Shown in pieces: positions 20,721 through 29,988 of a DNA stretch of 45,000 nucleotides (position 1 is the stretch's first letter; each line of letters begins with the position of its first letter). Both the position numbers and the translations under genes were made by a program. The notes under the pieces were generated by a model. It searched no databases. It was not told where the DNA came from and saw nothing but the letters and a program-made list of their open reading frames with translations. Origin of the DNA: Prorocentrum cordatum (taxonomy: Eukaryota; Sar; Dinophyceae; Prorocentrales; Prorocentraceae); contig CAUYUJ010018737.1 in assembly GCA_963575745.1 (NCBI GenBank), forward strand, positions 81,736 to 126,735, written 5' to 3'.

Positions 20721-22836
20721 GGGGGCCCCGGTCGAGGTCGAGCGTCTGGGCCCGGTGAGAATGGCCAACTGCATCTACGTCGACCATCGCGACGTCGAGC
20801 AGCAGCAGGAGTTCGTGAACAATTGGATGGAGCAGGAGTCGGCACGCGTCGCGATGCCGTTTTACTGGGTCGGCCATGCCGATTTTGAGATCGGGGGCGA
20901 GTTCTCGGCCCTCGCTGAGGACGGCCGCCCGCCCGGCGGCCCGGCCGCGGGCGCTCCAGAGTCCTCCCTTCTTCCTTTCTCGACCTCCACCTTCGGAACA
21001 GAGGGCAGTATTGGGGCCTGTTCTGGTGGGGCGTCTGGGGATCGGCCAGAGAAGGCGTCTGTGGTCGCTCGGGGCCAAAGCAAGCTGTAATCTTCCAGGC
21101 AATCTCTTAGTCAAGTCCCGACCAGGCTCGATGGCGAGCGCGGCGGCTCGCGCCAGTCAGGGCTGGATTCGCGAGCTCCAGACTCTGTGCGGCGCGCGCG
21201 CGGTGGGGGGTCTGAAATCCAAGGCGAAGCTAGCGGTGTTCCAGGAGGAGACCGACGACAGCGACATGGAAGCCAATGGGAACCAGATCGGGGACCTGTG
21301 GGTGGACGCCGAGCTGCAGCGCATCGACGACGCGGCCGGGTCTCGCTCTCCCCGGTCGAGCAGGAGCTCTTCTACGAGGGGAGCTACCTACTGGGCCCGG
21401 CGGTGAGCAACTGGGGGCGCGCGGGCCTGAAGTTGCTGGCCGTCCTCCAGGTGGTGGCATTTGCGCGCCCGCTCAAGCAGCTGGCGCCGGGTGCGAACGA
21501 CATCGTGGAGATCGACCGGGGCCGCGACGGGGGCGCGAACGGCGAGTGCACTCGCCCTCTGTCCGCGAGGCGTCGGGGAGGCGACCGGTTTGGCACTTTC
21601 GTCCACCGCCTCATCAGTTGGAGATGGCTCGAGCTGAACATGAGAACCAAGGGGGAGATCCAGACATAGAGGATGATCAAGAAGGAGGAGAAGGAGTTGG
21701 CTCAGCGAATCGTGAAGGAGATGAAGCTCGAGATGTCCGAACCGAGGATGTCGAGCCCCTCCCCGATGGCGTGGAACAGGCTTCTCGCGCTCATGAAGCC
21801 GTCCCCGGGCAAGGCGCCGCCCGAGGGCGGCTGGGCGGCTCGCAAGTCACCTCTGGTGGCCCCTGCTGCGGGCTCCCAGCCGATCGAGACCATCGAGAAG
21901 ATCAAGGTCGAGAGCGACGACGACCTCGAGGAGACTTCGATTCAGGCTCGGATCGACCAGCTGAAGCAGATCATGATCAACCAGCAGAGCCAGGGCATCA
22001 ACCAGCAGCTGGGCGAGCTCACGTGAATCATGGGCATGCTCGTGCAGAACCAGGCCGAGGCGTCGGGCAGTGGCGACGGCCGTTAGGACGCAAGACCGTG
22101 AGCTTCGTCACCGACTGCCCGGACGACCAGGCGGTCACGACTGAACGGGGCCTTGAAGAGGGCGTGGCCAGATCCACTTCTGCCAGAGCTGCTACGAGCT
22201 CCGAGAGCGTACTTGGCTCGTCCTCCCGAGAGCCTGGCACATTGAAAAAATGGGCTCTCCTCTCTCCTTCCTCGTTCGTTCATCTTCTCGCTGTCTGAAC
22301 TTCCCCAGGCCTCTCATATCCTTGCCGATGTCCCAGGAGGTCTCTCTGCTGAGAGCCGGGCTGGAAAGCGCCGCGGCGTCCTGGGCGGGGTCTGGGCCAA
22401 GGGGGCCCGAGGCCCTCATGGGGCCCGGGGGGTCTGGGATCTGGAGTCGGGTGCAGATTTCGTTTGATAAGGTTTTCTCACAGAGCGAGCTGAGCGATCG
22501 GGGGCGGGCGCCCTGGGTGGTCGATCCGGCGTTGGAGGCCGGAGGCTCGAACCTATCTTCGTCCGCTCTCTCCGGGAAGGTCAGGGGGGTCAGGGTGGAG
22601 CAAGGGAAGGGCAGCTGCCTGCACGACGCGTTGTGGACCTCGACGTCCCTGGAGGAGCTGGCGCAGGCCCTAGCGGGCCATGGCGACGAGAACATCAAGA
22701 TCGCCACGTGGCCCGGTCCAAGCCTCAGGAGGTCTCCACCTTATTCGTAAACGAGTCCAAAGATGAGATCGTCGAAGCGGCCCAGGCCCCAGCGTCCAGT
22801 CTTCCCGATAGTTAGGTAGTTTTCCATCGTGCTCCC
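20721..22836 (+). pseudogene. Copia inter-domain region, unassigned
   Basis: The gag-protease frame stops at 21088-21090. Open pieces follow: 21121-21406 (SQGWIRELQTLCGAR), 21673-22026 (acidic/lysine-rich, ending with the helical QARIDQLKQIMINQQSQGIN) and 22250-22750. They read as linker and coiled-coil segments of a polyprotein broken by stops (22024-22026) and frameshifts. No enzyme motif was recognised. Confidence 0.4.
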
Positions 22837-23622
22837 GTGGCGCATAAGGTCCAGCAGGAGCTCGGCGTGCCTCGTCACGTTAGACAAGGGGCCTTGCAGG
22901 CTCTCACATGTAGGGGGATTTGGAAACAGCGCAAACATACCAGAAGAGATGCCGCTCAGGCGTGTCGGAAGTCTGGCCACGCCGCGGTGCTTGAGCTGTT
23001 CTCTCCTCCTCGAGCGCCCCGTGAGGTCGGGCGCCGTGGGTGCCCTGTCTCGCCGGCCTTTGATCGGAAGACTGGCTGGGATCTGGCCGCGGCCAAGGGC
23101 CGCCGCAAGCTATGGAAGACGTTGCGCGAGGACTGCCCTGAGTGGGTGATCATGTCCCCCCCCTGCAAGTCGCCCCCCTTCGCTTGGATTCCCAATTGGT
23201 CCCGAGTGGACAGGGCCAAGCTTGAGGCGTCTGAGGCCGAGGGCCTCCTGTTTATTGGTATCTGTGCTATGGTGGCCAGGCATCAGCTTCAGCACGGGGG
23301 GGGGTTTCTGCTGGATCATCCGGTTTACGCGCTTTCTTGGGAACTGGAGTGCGTCGAGCTGGTCGCAGCTCGAGAAAGCGTGGGAAGCGTGTTGGCCGAC
23401 CAATGCCAGTTCGGGACGTCGGTCTCAGGGTGTGAAGAGCTGAATCACAAAGCCGTTCGTTTCCTCTGGAACGATCAGTCGCTGCTTGGGTTGCTTGGCC
23501 GTCGGTGCGACGGCTCTCATCCGCGCTTTCCCCTTGTCGGCGGTGCGAGGACCTCGGCAGCGGAGGTCTACCGCTGGCTCTGGTGTCGACCCTGGCGCAG
23601 GGAGTGGAGAGCGCGCCTCTGA
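22837..23622 (+). pseudogene. Accessory domain with methyltransferase-like motifs (SPPC)
   Basis: A 261-codon open stretch starting after TAG 22814-22816 and ending TGA 23620-23622. ELFSPPR (53-59) resembles motif I of Rossmann-type DNA methyltransferases. FDRKTGWDL (75-83) would suit a ligand loop. VIMSPPC (104-110) resembles motif IV, where cytosine-5 methyltransferases have a PPC/PC nucleophile. FLLDHPVYALSW (157-168), LADQCQFG (186-193) and RRCDGSHPRFPL (222-233) complete a pattern I associate with dinoflagellate copia polyproteins. DNA methyltransferases captured by dinoflagellate copia elements have been reported, but whether this domain is one of them or only distantly related cannot be settled by eye. 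It is the longest unbroken piece between protease and integrase; whether it is active is unknown. Confidence 0.6.
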
Positions 23623-23708
23623 GTAGCAGCGAGGCTCCGGCCTCCTCGGATGGGCTGTAGGCCTATCCCGAGGGGATAGCTCCTGAGGGCGAGGGGGGAA
23701 CGAGGTTA

Positions 23709-24440
23709 TTGACGTTTCTGATGAGGAGGCCGAACAGTCTCCCTCCTGCCGCTCACGGGACATGTACTGGTGAGCCACCGTTGGGCGATCCCGCCGAGGA
23801 GCTTCAAAGCGAGATTATGAAGCTGCGCGTCAACTTAGGACGTCCGCGGCGCGGCGACTTCGCGCGGGCGCTCAAGGTTGCTAACGCCCAGGAAGACGTG
23901 GTCCGATGGGCCGCTCGCCACTTCAGGTGTCAGGCATGTGAGTCGGAGGGCGCGAAGTCATGGAGGCGGCGAGCGCAGCTCCCTGGGGCCTTTCGATTCA
24001 GCAAGCTAGTCGCGGTTGATCTCTTATTCGTGCCAGCTCTCAACGTGTCTCTGCCTATCCTGAGCGCGGTGGGTCGCGGAACTAATGATCAAGCGTGTGC
24101 GGTGCTTCCGGGGGCGCCGGCTGTGCAAGTGTGGAAGGGGATCTGTGAGGTCCTGGATCCGCCCCTTCGGAGCACCCGAGGTGGTGATGTCTGATGGGGG
24201 TGCTTAGTTTGAAAGCCTTTTTGCGAGATCCCTCGAGCACTTAGGTGTCTTCCACCGCGCGTGCGACGGCGAGGGCCCGCGCCGGAACGGCCGTTGCGAA
24301 AGGCGCGGCGGACGTGTGAAGTTGGCTTTGCGAAAGGCAACCCTCTCTGCTCAGCCGGCGACAACTGAGGAGGTCGAGGGCCTTTTCGCGGAGGTCGTGG
24401 CCACCAAGAACCGTCGTATGCAGGGCCCCCCCCCCCCGCT
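23709..24440 (+). pseudogene. Copia integrase remnant
   Basis: Integrase inserts the cDNA. The zinc-binding head reads LRVNLGRP ... HFRCQAC: both expected histidines of the LHxNLGHP block are Arg, while the cysteine pair (residues 74 and 77) is kept. VAVDLLFV holds the first catalytic Asp (24015-24017). After a frameshift near 24160, EVVMSDGGA holds the second Asp (24193-24195), followed at once by TAG (24205-24207). NGRCERRGG holds the Glu (24298-24300), 35 residues after the second Asp, the usual spacing. The three acidic residues survive, but the reading frame does not. Confidence 0.75.
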
Positions 24441-26170
24441 AACTAGTCTTTGGGGGGAATCTTCGGCCGCCCCGATCTTGTTGAGCGACGCGGCTGTAGT
24501 CGAGGTGGGGGTTCAAGATATTTTTCGAGGCGCTCATGATGCGGGCTCCCCGTCCGCCGCTTTCGCTGGAAAACTCATGTTTCGGGAAGAAGCTAAGAAA
24601 GCTGTCGCCAACTGGCCTCCACGTCCCGGCAGCGCGCGGGCACTTTCTATTCTCCTGGACCCTGGGTGTACGTGTGGCGCCGTCCCCAGGCAGGCGAGCG
24701 ATCCATGCTTCTCTGGGGAACTCGATGGTCGGGTCCTGGGGCCCATGTGTACCAGCGCGGCACTTCAGTCTGCGTCGCGATGCGATCGAGATTGTGAAAG
24801 TGCAGTCAAGAACAACTCCGTTGGGCTACCTGGGAAGAAGCATGGGGCCGAGCTCATGGCTAGTCTCACGTTTGAGCAGCTTCGTCGAGAGCTTCAGAAC
24901 CCTGGCCGCCGAGTGGGAGCGGTCGACGTCGAGTCTGAGGGTCCTCGCCCGCCCGAGGTTTGGGATTCCCCTGGCCCCCAGCCGGCTCCAGAGTCCGAGG
25001 TTTCTGTTCCAGGTCAGTCTCCAAGCGAGGCCCCTGCCGCGCCCGAGGCTGTTGTGCCCGTGGCTTCGGAGCTCCAGGAGATGCAAGGACCGATGTCGGT
25101 CGCCCCGCAGGGTGCTAACGCTCGGGCTCCTGTGGCTCTGCGCATTCAGAGGCGTCGGCAGATCCGCGCGCCGCCCACCCCAAGTGTTTGAACTCAGATT
25201 TCTTCCTCTTCGGCTCCCAGTCTGGTGTTGAGTAGCGAGCCCGACGTCGTGGAACCTCCTTTTTAGCGGGCCCGGTTGCTTCCGGTCGAGGAGCGGGATT
25301 CGGGTCCCGGTAGGGTGCAGGCTATGGTTCAAGATCTTGAGGCCCAGTCAGGAGCTTTCAGGGTGCTTCGGGTCCGGCCCCCTTCTGGTCCTGACGTGAG
25401 TGCCTTTCAGGGCGCTCTGGGTCCTGGTGTCCCGGAGAGCTCGATATGCGTTATTCGACGACTTTCCAGTCTGCATCCGGCGGGGGCAAGAGTCTCGTGC
25501 TCGGGAAGCCGAGGCGGGGGCCCAGGGCCCCAGGCAGCGTTCCCGCTCGCCGCGCGCTAATTCGTTGCCGCCTGCCTCGGAAGGGGGCTCCAGCGAGCTC
25601 CGGGGCCGAGGCCGAGGCGGCCGATCCTTTGCGGGCCGCGGCTGCAGCCGAGGCAGTCCGGCGGGCCGGCATCGAGCCCCTGCCATTCGAAGACCAGTGC
25701 CTGGCGCCCGGGCGCGCCGAGCTAGATCTGGAGGAGGAGGATAAGCATCGGCAGGAGGAGTTGTGGCAGGCGCGATGTAGCTGGTTTAGTTTTGATCCCG
25801 ATTGTTGGTTCCCCCCGACTTTTGCCAGTCATGCGACTGACCCCGGGGAGGGCCCGCCTGCGAGACGTGGGGCTGAGGTCAGCCTCCAGAACATTTCCCC
25901 TCGGAGCGCAAGCTTTTCGAGGCTTCAGACGTTGGGGGGTGGAGCGCCATGATGGGCTCCGGGGCGGTGGAGGTCCTTTTCCCCGAGGAGGCGCATCTGG
26001 TTTGCCGCCAGTTTCCGGGCTGTGGCAGTGGTATGGTGAGGCGATTCAAGCCTCGAGAAGGCGTGGGGGCCCAGCCTGAAGCAAGAGGCCGCTGATGTGT
26101 CCAGGGACGCGGAGACCCCGACTCCGAAGACCTCCATGTTTATTCCCCCACTCCCCAAGCTGAGAGTCAG
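24441..26170 (+). pseudogene. Copia region between integrase and reverse transcriptase
   Basis: The integrase C-terminal part continues to the TGA at 25189-25191 with a Pro/Ala/Glu-rich linker (about 24940-25190). A further open piece, 25446-25952, has DPLRAAAAAEAVRRAGIEPL and an acidic helix. The N-terminal half of reverse transcriptase should lie around 25.8-26.2 kb, but I see only fragments there with frame changes. Confidence 0.4.
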
Positions 26171-27133
26171 ATGTTCCCGTTACAGGCTGTTAGCTCGCTA
26201 GGCAGGGAGCTTGAGACTGCTGGCGCCAAGAACGCCTCGTGCCAAAGCGACAAGCTGAGCAGGCCGAAAGGCTCAATTTATTGCGAACCATGTAGCGGGC
26301 TATGTCTCAAACCTGGGTCATTGATTGAGCTTGTTGCACCGGTCTACGGACTCAGCGATGCTCTATTCTTGTGGCATCGTATTCTCACGAGCTTTTTCGG
26401 TTTAGGCGGTTTTCGGAAGTCCCATTTAGAGCCGCGCCCATGGACTACGCGGTCCTCCCTTGTGGAGATTCGCTCGATGATTCTGATCGAAGTGGACGAT
26501 CTCATTGTGGCCTCACACCCTGACGAGCGACGAGGAATTCGGGATCGTTTGCAGGCTCGGTTTCAGTTCGGGAAATGGAAGTTAGGATCTGCAGAGTACG
26601 CTGGGCGCCGGATTCAGCAACAGCCCGGGGGAAATATCATCGTTGACCAAGAGAGGTACATCGTGGAGCAACTCGCCGCCGTGCAGCTGGATAAGTCTCG
26701 ACAGGCTCACCCGTCGTCGCTTCTGACGTCGTCTGAGGCCGCCGGGTATCGGACCATGATCGCTCAGGTGCAGTGGCTAGGCCGCGAGATGAGACCCGAC
26801 GTCGCCGGCTCTGCTTCTCTGCTCAGCGCGGCGCTGCCCTCTCCTACAGTGGAGGATGCGCCGCTGGGAATTCAGGTGGTCCAGCACCTGGAGTCCTCGG
26901 CGAGCCAGCGCATTGCCATCTGGCCTCTGGATGTTAGTTCAGTCACTTTCGTCGCGTCTTCCGACGCGGGTGTCCCTGGGTCCGCGAAGCGAGGGGGTGC
27001 TCAGGGTGCTTGGCTGGTGTGTGCAGCGGATGCCGACATCGCGCAGAACCGCAGGGCTTGCGTTTCGCTTTTATCTTGGCGCTCCTCTAGACTGAAGCGA
27101 GTGGTCCCAGCACTGGCGCAGCGGAGGCGCTGA
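26171..27133 (+). pseudogene. pol: Copia reverse transcriptase C-terminal half and start of RNase H
   Basis: This is the best preserved part of the element. LIELVAPVYGLSDALFLWHR (51-70) and RKSHLEPRPW (82-91) fit the copia palm. ILIEVDDLIVA (104-114) holds the catalytic VDD (usual YVDD, with Tyr replaced by Glu). YRTMIAQVQWLGREMRPDVA (193-212) is the thumb/connection block. VASSDAGVPG (261-270) starts RNase H with its first Asp (residue 265). The frame ends in a stop at 27131-27133 because of a one-base shift near 27107. Confidence 0.85.
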
Positions 27134-27675
27134 GCTTGTCGGCGGCAGTAGCCGAAGCTCAGTGGTTGCAGGTCCTCCGGCGCGACCTAATTTTTGATGA
27201 TGTTGTGAAACCCGAGTGGCATTTAGGCCAGGCTCCCTTCTCTGTTGTCTTTAGCAAGGACTGTGAACTTGCGGAGTGTGTTGCTTCCCTGTCAGTTGTA
27301 GATGCAAAGTCCATTTCCGACACTTTGAGTCGAAACAGTTCAGGGTCCGGGGCCGACAGGAGGACCGTTATTGACTTGGCGGTGATCAGGGATGCTCTGT
27401 CCGCCACTGGGTCACAGGTGCGGTGGGTGCCGCATAGCCGTATGGCGGCCGACTCCCTCACGAAGGCCGACCCGGGGAGGGGCAATCTAGCGCTGTTAGA
27501 CTTACTCAGAAGGGGTTCAATGTGTCTTATTGATGAGACTGGTCATCTGTCAGAGCGCGCCCTGAACGTCCGTCTTAAGTCCCGTTCAAGAGCGGCCTCG
27601 AAGGCCGCCTTGATTAGAGCTGCCTCAGATTCCGAGGGCATTGGAAGGGGGCACCTGGAAGGTGTCCATGGGTGA
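27104..27675 (+). pseudogene. Copia RNase H C-terminal part
   Basis: Continues the previous feature after the frameshift. The AAEA-type RNase H block is read at 27110-27165 (AEALSLSAAVAEAQWLQVL). VVDAKSISDTLSR (about 27295-27333) supplies another acidic residue. RWVPHSRMAADSLTKAD (about 27421-27471) is the typical copia end motif (ADxLTK). The frame runs to TGA 27673-27675, 56 bp before the 3' LTR. GGAAGGGGG at 27643-27651 could be the polypurine tract, though it is unusually far from the LTR. Confidence 0.8.
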
Positions 27676-27731
27676 CTACGGGGACCCTAGAGTCGTTGCC
27701 CCAACGTCAGACCCACGAAAAGTAGTCCCGC

Positions 27732-27933
27732 TGTCCTCTGTGTCCAATCCTCCCCCTTTCCTCTTTGTGTCTGACGTCCCATGGTTGCCCCAGGTTATGT
27801 ATCCGTGCGTAGCCCTGTGGGGTTAGGTCTCACTATGACCTCCGAGCTCGGGGGCTCGAGGAGCGTTGAGGGTTTCCAGAATCGTACCGCCCTCATCCTG
27901 TTATTCCGATGTCAGACGACAGCGACGACGACA
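27732..27933 (+). repeat. 3' LTR of Ty1/copia element
   Basis: Begins TGTCCTCTGTGTCCAATCC and ends GACGACGACA. It is the partner of 18588-18786 and carries one extra GAC near its end. Sequence upstream of 27732 has no counterpart left of the 5' LTR, which fixes this boundary. Confidence 0.88.
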
Positions 27934-28043
27934 CCCCCTCCCCCTCCCCACCTGCCCTCCTCCTCCTCCTCCTCCTCCTCCTCCTCCCCCTCCTCCTCCT
28001 CCTCCTCCTCCTCCGCCTCCTCCTCCTCCTCCTCCTCCTCTTC
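27934..28043. repeat. CCT-rich tract, right side of copia target site
   Basis: CCCCCTCCCC followed by (CTC)n to about 28041. It matches in kind the tract left of the 5' LTR. Confidence 0.9.
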
Positions 28044-28273
28044 CTTCGAATGCGTAGACTCCTTGCAGGTGTGCAGATGCATGCGTATGCCGCCATTGCC
28101 TTCTGCGCTTCTCCCCGCTCATCCTTCGGTCCCGCTTCTCTTCCTGCGCGCCGCAACCTTTTTGCTTCTTCAGGGAACGCCCTTGACCAGTAAGCGCTGA
28201 GTGCTCGCCGTATTCAAACCGCCACAGTCCAAGACGCATTCGCAATCATCCAGCTCGACGGGGTCCCCTGCTG

Positions 28274-28876
28274 TCAAGCTCCTACGATCCGGGCACCTCC
28301 TCCCCGGTAGTCCCCGGATCTCCATCTTCCGCCTGCGTCAGAAAACAGTTCTGCCGCTGTCGCCTGGACTGGTTTCCGCTCCGCGCCGAGCAGCCCTTCG
28401 ATGGTAGCCGTAGACCATGCGGTGAGTATCGTGTCGAAGATAATTCTCGCCCTCTCGAGCTCCTGCAGCATCTCTGGCGCGGCGTTCTGGCCGAAATAGG
28501 AGTGCAAGGCCCTTTGGCGGACCGCTTTGCTCGCTTCCATCATGCTGGCCACCTGTGCCACTGGTGCCATTGTCCATGCGCGTCCTGGGACAGGGAACGG
28601 GACTTTTTCCCACCTCGGAGTTCGTTCCCCATCTGGCCCATCGGGCCTTTCGACAGCGACCCCTCTCGTATCTGGCGGGCGAATCAGCGGGCGCGATTGG
28701 ACGAGCGTTTTCACGCTTGGCATCGTCCCAAGCACTCGCGCTGGCTTCCACTTCGCCGAGGATCGGCGGGAATGCCTCGGCGACTGGCGGTCGGGGCTCA
28801 AGGGACGGGGGTCAATGCGAACGAGGGTCAGCCACAGTGCCGGATCTTGTAGGATCTTCCAGAGCCAGGGCTGCAA
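28274..28876 (-). CDS. Hypothetical protein or exon, unknown
   Basis: A 200-codon minus-strand frame whose second half looks like true protein. It contains VAQVASMMEASKAVRQRALH, then PEMLQELERARIIFDTILTA and IEGLLGAERKPVQATAAELF, predicted amphipathic helices of ordinary composition. The first half is richer in Arg/Pro and overlaps several open frames on the other strand, so the start is uncertain. It could be an exon, a LINE ORF1-like relic, or a chance frame. It lies between the CCT tract and repeat family D. Confidence 0.3.
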   Translation of the reverse strand: MQPWLWKILQDPALWLTLVRIDPRPLSPDRQSPRHSRRSSAKWKPARVLGTMPSVKTLVQSRPLIRPPDTRGVAVERPDGPDGERTPRWEKVPFPVPGRAWTMAPVAQVASMMEASKAVRQRALHSYFGQNAAPEMLQELERARIIFDTILTAWSTATIEGLLGAERKPVQATAAELFSDAGGRWRSGDYRGGGARIVGA

Positions 28877-28888
28877 TGACCCGGGTCA
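28877..28888. repeat. Palindrome TGACCCGGGTCA, copy 1
   Basis: A perfect 12-bp palindrome. It lies 67 bp before family D copy 1. A second, longer copy follows that element at 29095-29110. Confidence 0.7.
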
Positions 28889-28955
28889 GCGCGCATGATC
28901 CCGCAGGGTCCTGCATGATTTTGCAGGATCTTGCAGAACCCAACTGACCCAGGTT

Positions 28956-29090
28956 CTTGGCATCGCTCGGACCTGTGTTTTTTGTCCCTCCGCGAGCACC
29001 ACCGAAGAGCGTCCTGGAACATCTTGCGAATCACCAACGCACGAAGCCGAACAATTCGCGGGGACTGGACGTCCGAACGATGGCAAGGGT
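28956..29090 (+). repeat. Dispersed repeat family D, copy 1
   Basis: It shares CTTGGCATCGCTCGGAC at its left, GGAC/GGAGTGGACGTCCGAACGATGGC at its right and the intervening GCACGAAG..AACAAT with copies at 35226-35359 and 35503-35638. Length is about 135 bp. No protein reading is conserved between the copies. Confidence 0.7.
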
Positions 29091-29094
29091 TTGC

Positions 29095-29110
29095 ACTGAC
29101 CCGGGTCAGT
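29095..29110. repeat. Palindrome ACTGACCCGGGTCAGT
   Basis: A perfect 16-bp palindrome at the right side of family D copy 1. The left side of that copy has the half-site ACTGACCC (28943-28950) and copy 3 ends in GGGTCAGT, so the palindrome may derive from joined element ends. Confidence 0.7.
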
Positions 29111-29830
29111 ATGCAGGTCCCCGAAGCTGGGCCCTCGCTTCTGGTCTCGACGGGCGTGCGCGGCGCTCCCCGGCCGCCGCTCCCCGCGGCGGAGCTCTCG
29201 GGTCCGGGGCCGCCCCTCCGCCGCCGTGCTCGACAGCGGCCTCGCTCCTCGCGGGCCTCAATTCTGCGGGCTGCCTGTCGAACGCGACCCGGTCTTCTTC
29301 CGGGGCGCCTTCGTCGCGGTCGGGGATGGCCTCGTCTCCCGAAGGCTTTCCGTTTGCGCCCGGGCTTCTTGCTCCGACTGCGAGGCGGCGTCTGACACGG
29401 GCGCCGTGGTTCCGAGGGCCTTCCGCCCGGCTCGGCTCGTCTTGGCCTTGTGACCAGCTACCTGCTTCTAGGATCGATGTACGGCCATGTGCGTCTGTAG
29501 TGCCAGCTCGACCCCCCCCTGGGCCGGACGTCCGGCACTCGCGGAAGATCTGCTGCGAACTCTCTCGGCACCACTTCCGCGTCGCTGTCGTCTGGCACCG
29601 GCCCTCGCGCGCGTACCATCGCGGCCACCACGCCGAGTCGCGAATCGCACTCCGCCAGGTCGCATGTCCGTCGCTGGCAGAAGGGCCAGTTCCGAACTTC
29701 CTGCGCCGTCGGAGCCTGCTCGCGCGAGCCGTCCGCCCGGCGGTGAGCGATCCGCCTGCGCCCTCGCATTGGTCGGGGGCGGCCAAGAGGGGGGACATCA
29801 TCGCCAGTGCAATGATACCCTCCTGGATTT
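29111..29830 (-). pseudogene. Possible coding relic, unknown
   Basis: On the minus strand the frame through 29458-29769 reads VRNWPFCQRRTCDLAECDSR and then VPREFAADLPRVPDVRPRGG and TWPYIDPRSR, with ordinary composition and four spaced cysteine/histidine-type residues. A stop falls at 29458-29460. The overlapping frame down to 29106 is Arg/Ala/Gly-rich and less convincing. No family was recognised, and it is interrupted on its 5' side by repeat family C. Confidence 0.25.
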
Positions 29831-29855
29831 CATGACCCCCTCTTCTTCTTTTTCT

Positions 29856-29897
<42 letters not shown>

Positions 29898-29988
29898 CTT
29901 CTTCTTCTTCTTCTTCCCGGGGGTCGCGTACATGCCTCGGGCCATGACTTGCGAACCCTTATCTTGGGGGCCCTCCTCTTGGACGCCC
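29771..29988. repeat. Dispersed repeat family C, copy 1, with 40-nt T run
   Basis: It shares with 33007-33190 the start GTCGGGGGCGGC(C/A)AAGAGGGGGG, then GATTTCATG(A/G)C and C(C/T)CTTCTT, then GGCCATGA(C/T)TTGC and CTCTTGGAC(G/A)CCC. Copy 1 holds a 40-nt T run (29858-29897) followed by (CTT)n, where copy 2 has TTATTTCATTGCGTCC. The T run is thus an expansion inside one copy. Confidence 0.65.

Larger units (their letters stand above)
18588..27933 (+). mobile_element. Ty1/copia LTR retrotransposon, full-length but decayed
   Basis: A 9.35-kb element with paired LTRs, a primer-binding site, then gag, protease-like, accessory, integrase, reverse transcriptase and RNase H remnants in that order. 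Integrase before reverse transcriptase defines Ty1/copia rather than gypsy. The left flank ends TCCCCT and the right flank starts CCCCCT, both within a CCT tract, so a target duplication such as CCCCT is possible but cannot be read clearly in this simple sequence. Frameshifts and stops in every domain show it is no longer autonomous. Confidence 0.88.

Noticed and set aside
29858-29897. T40 run as the poly(A) tail of a minus-strand retrogene
   Set aside because: It lies in the middle of repeat family C, which continues on both sides in the copy lacking the run, so an internal expansion is simpler.
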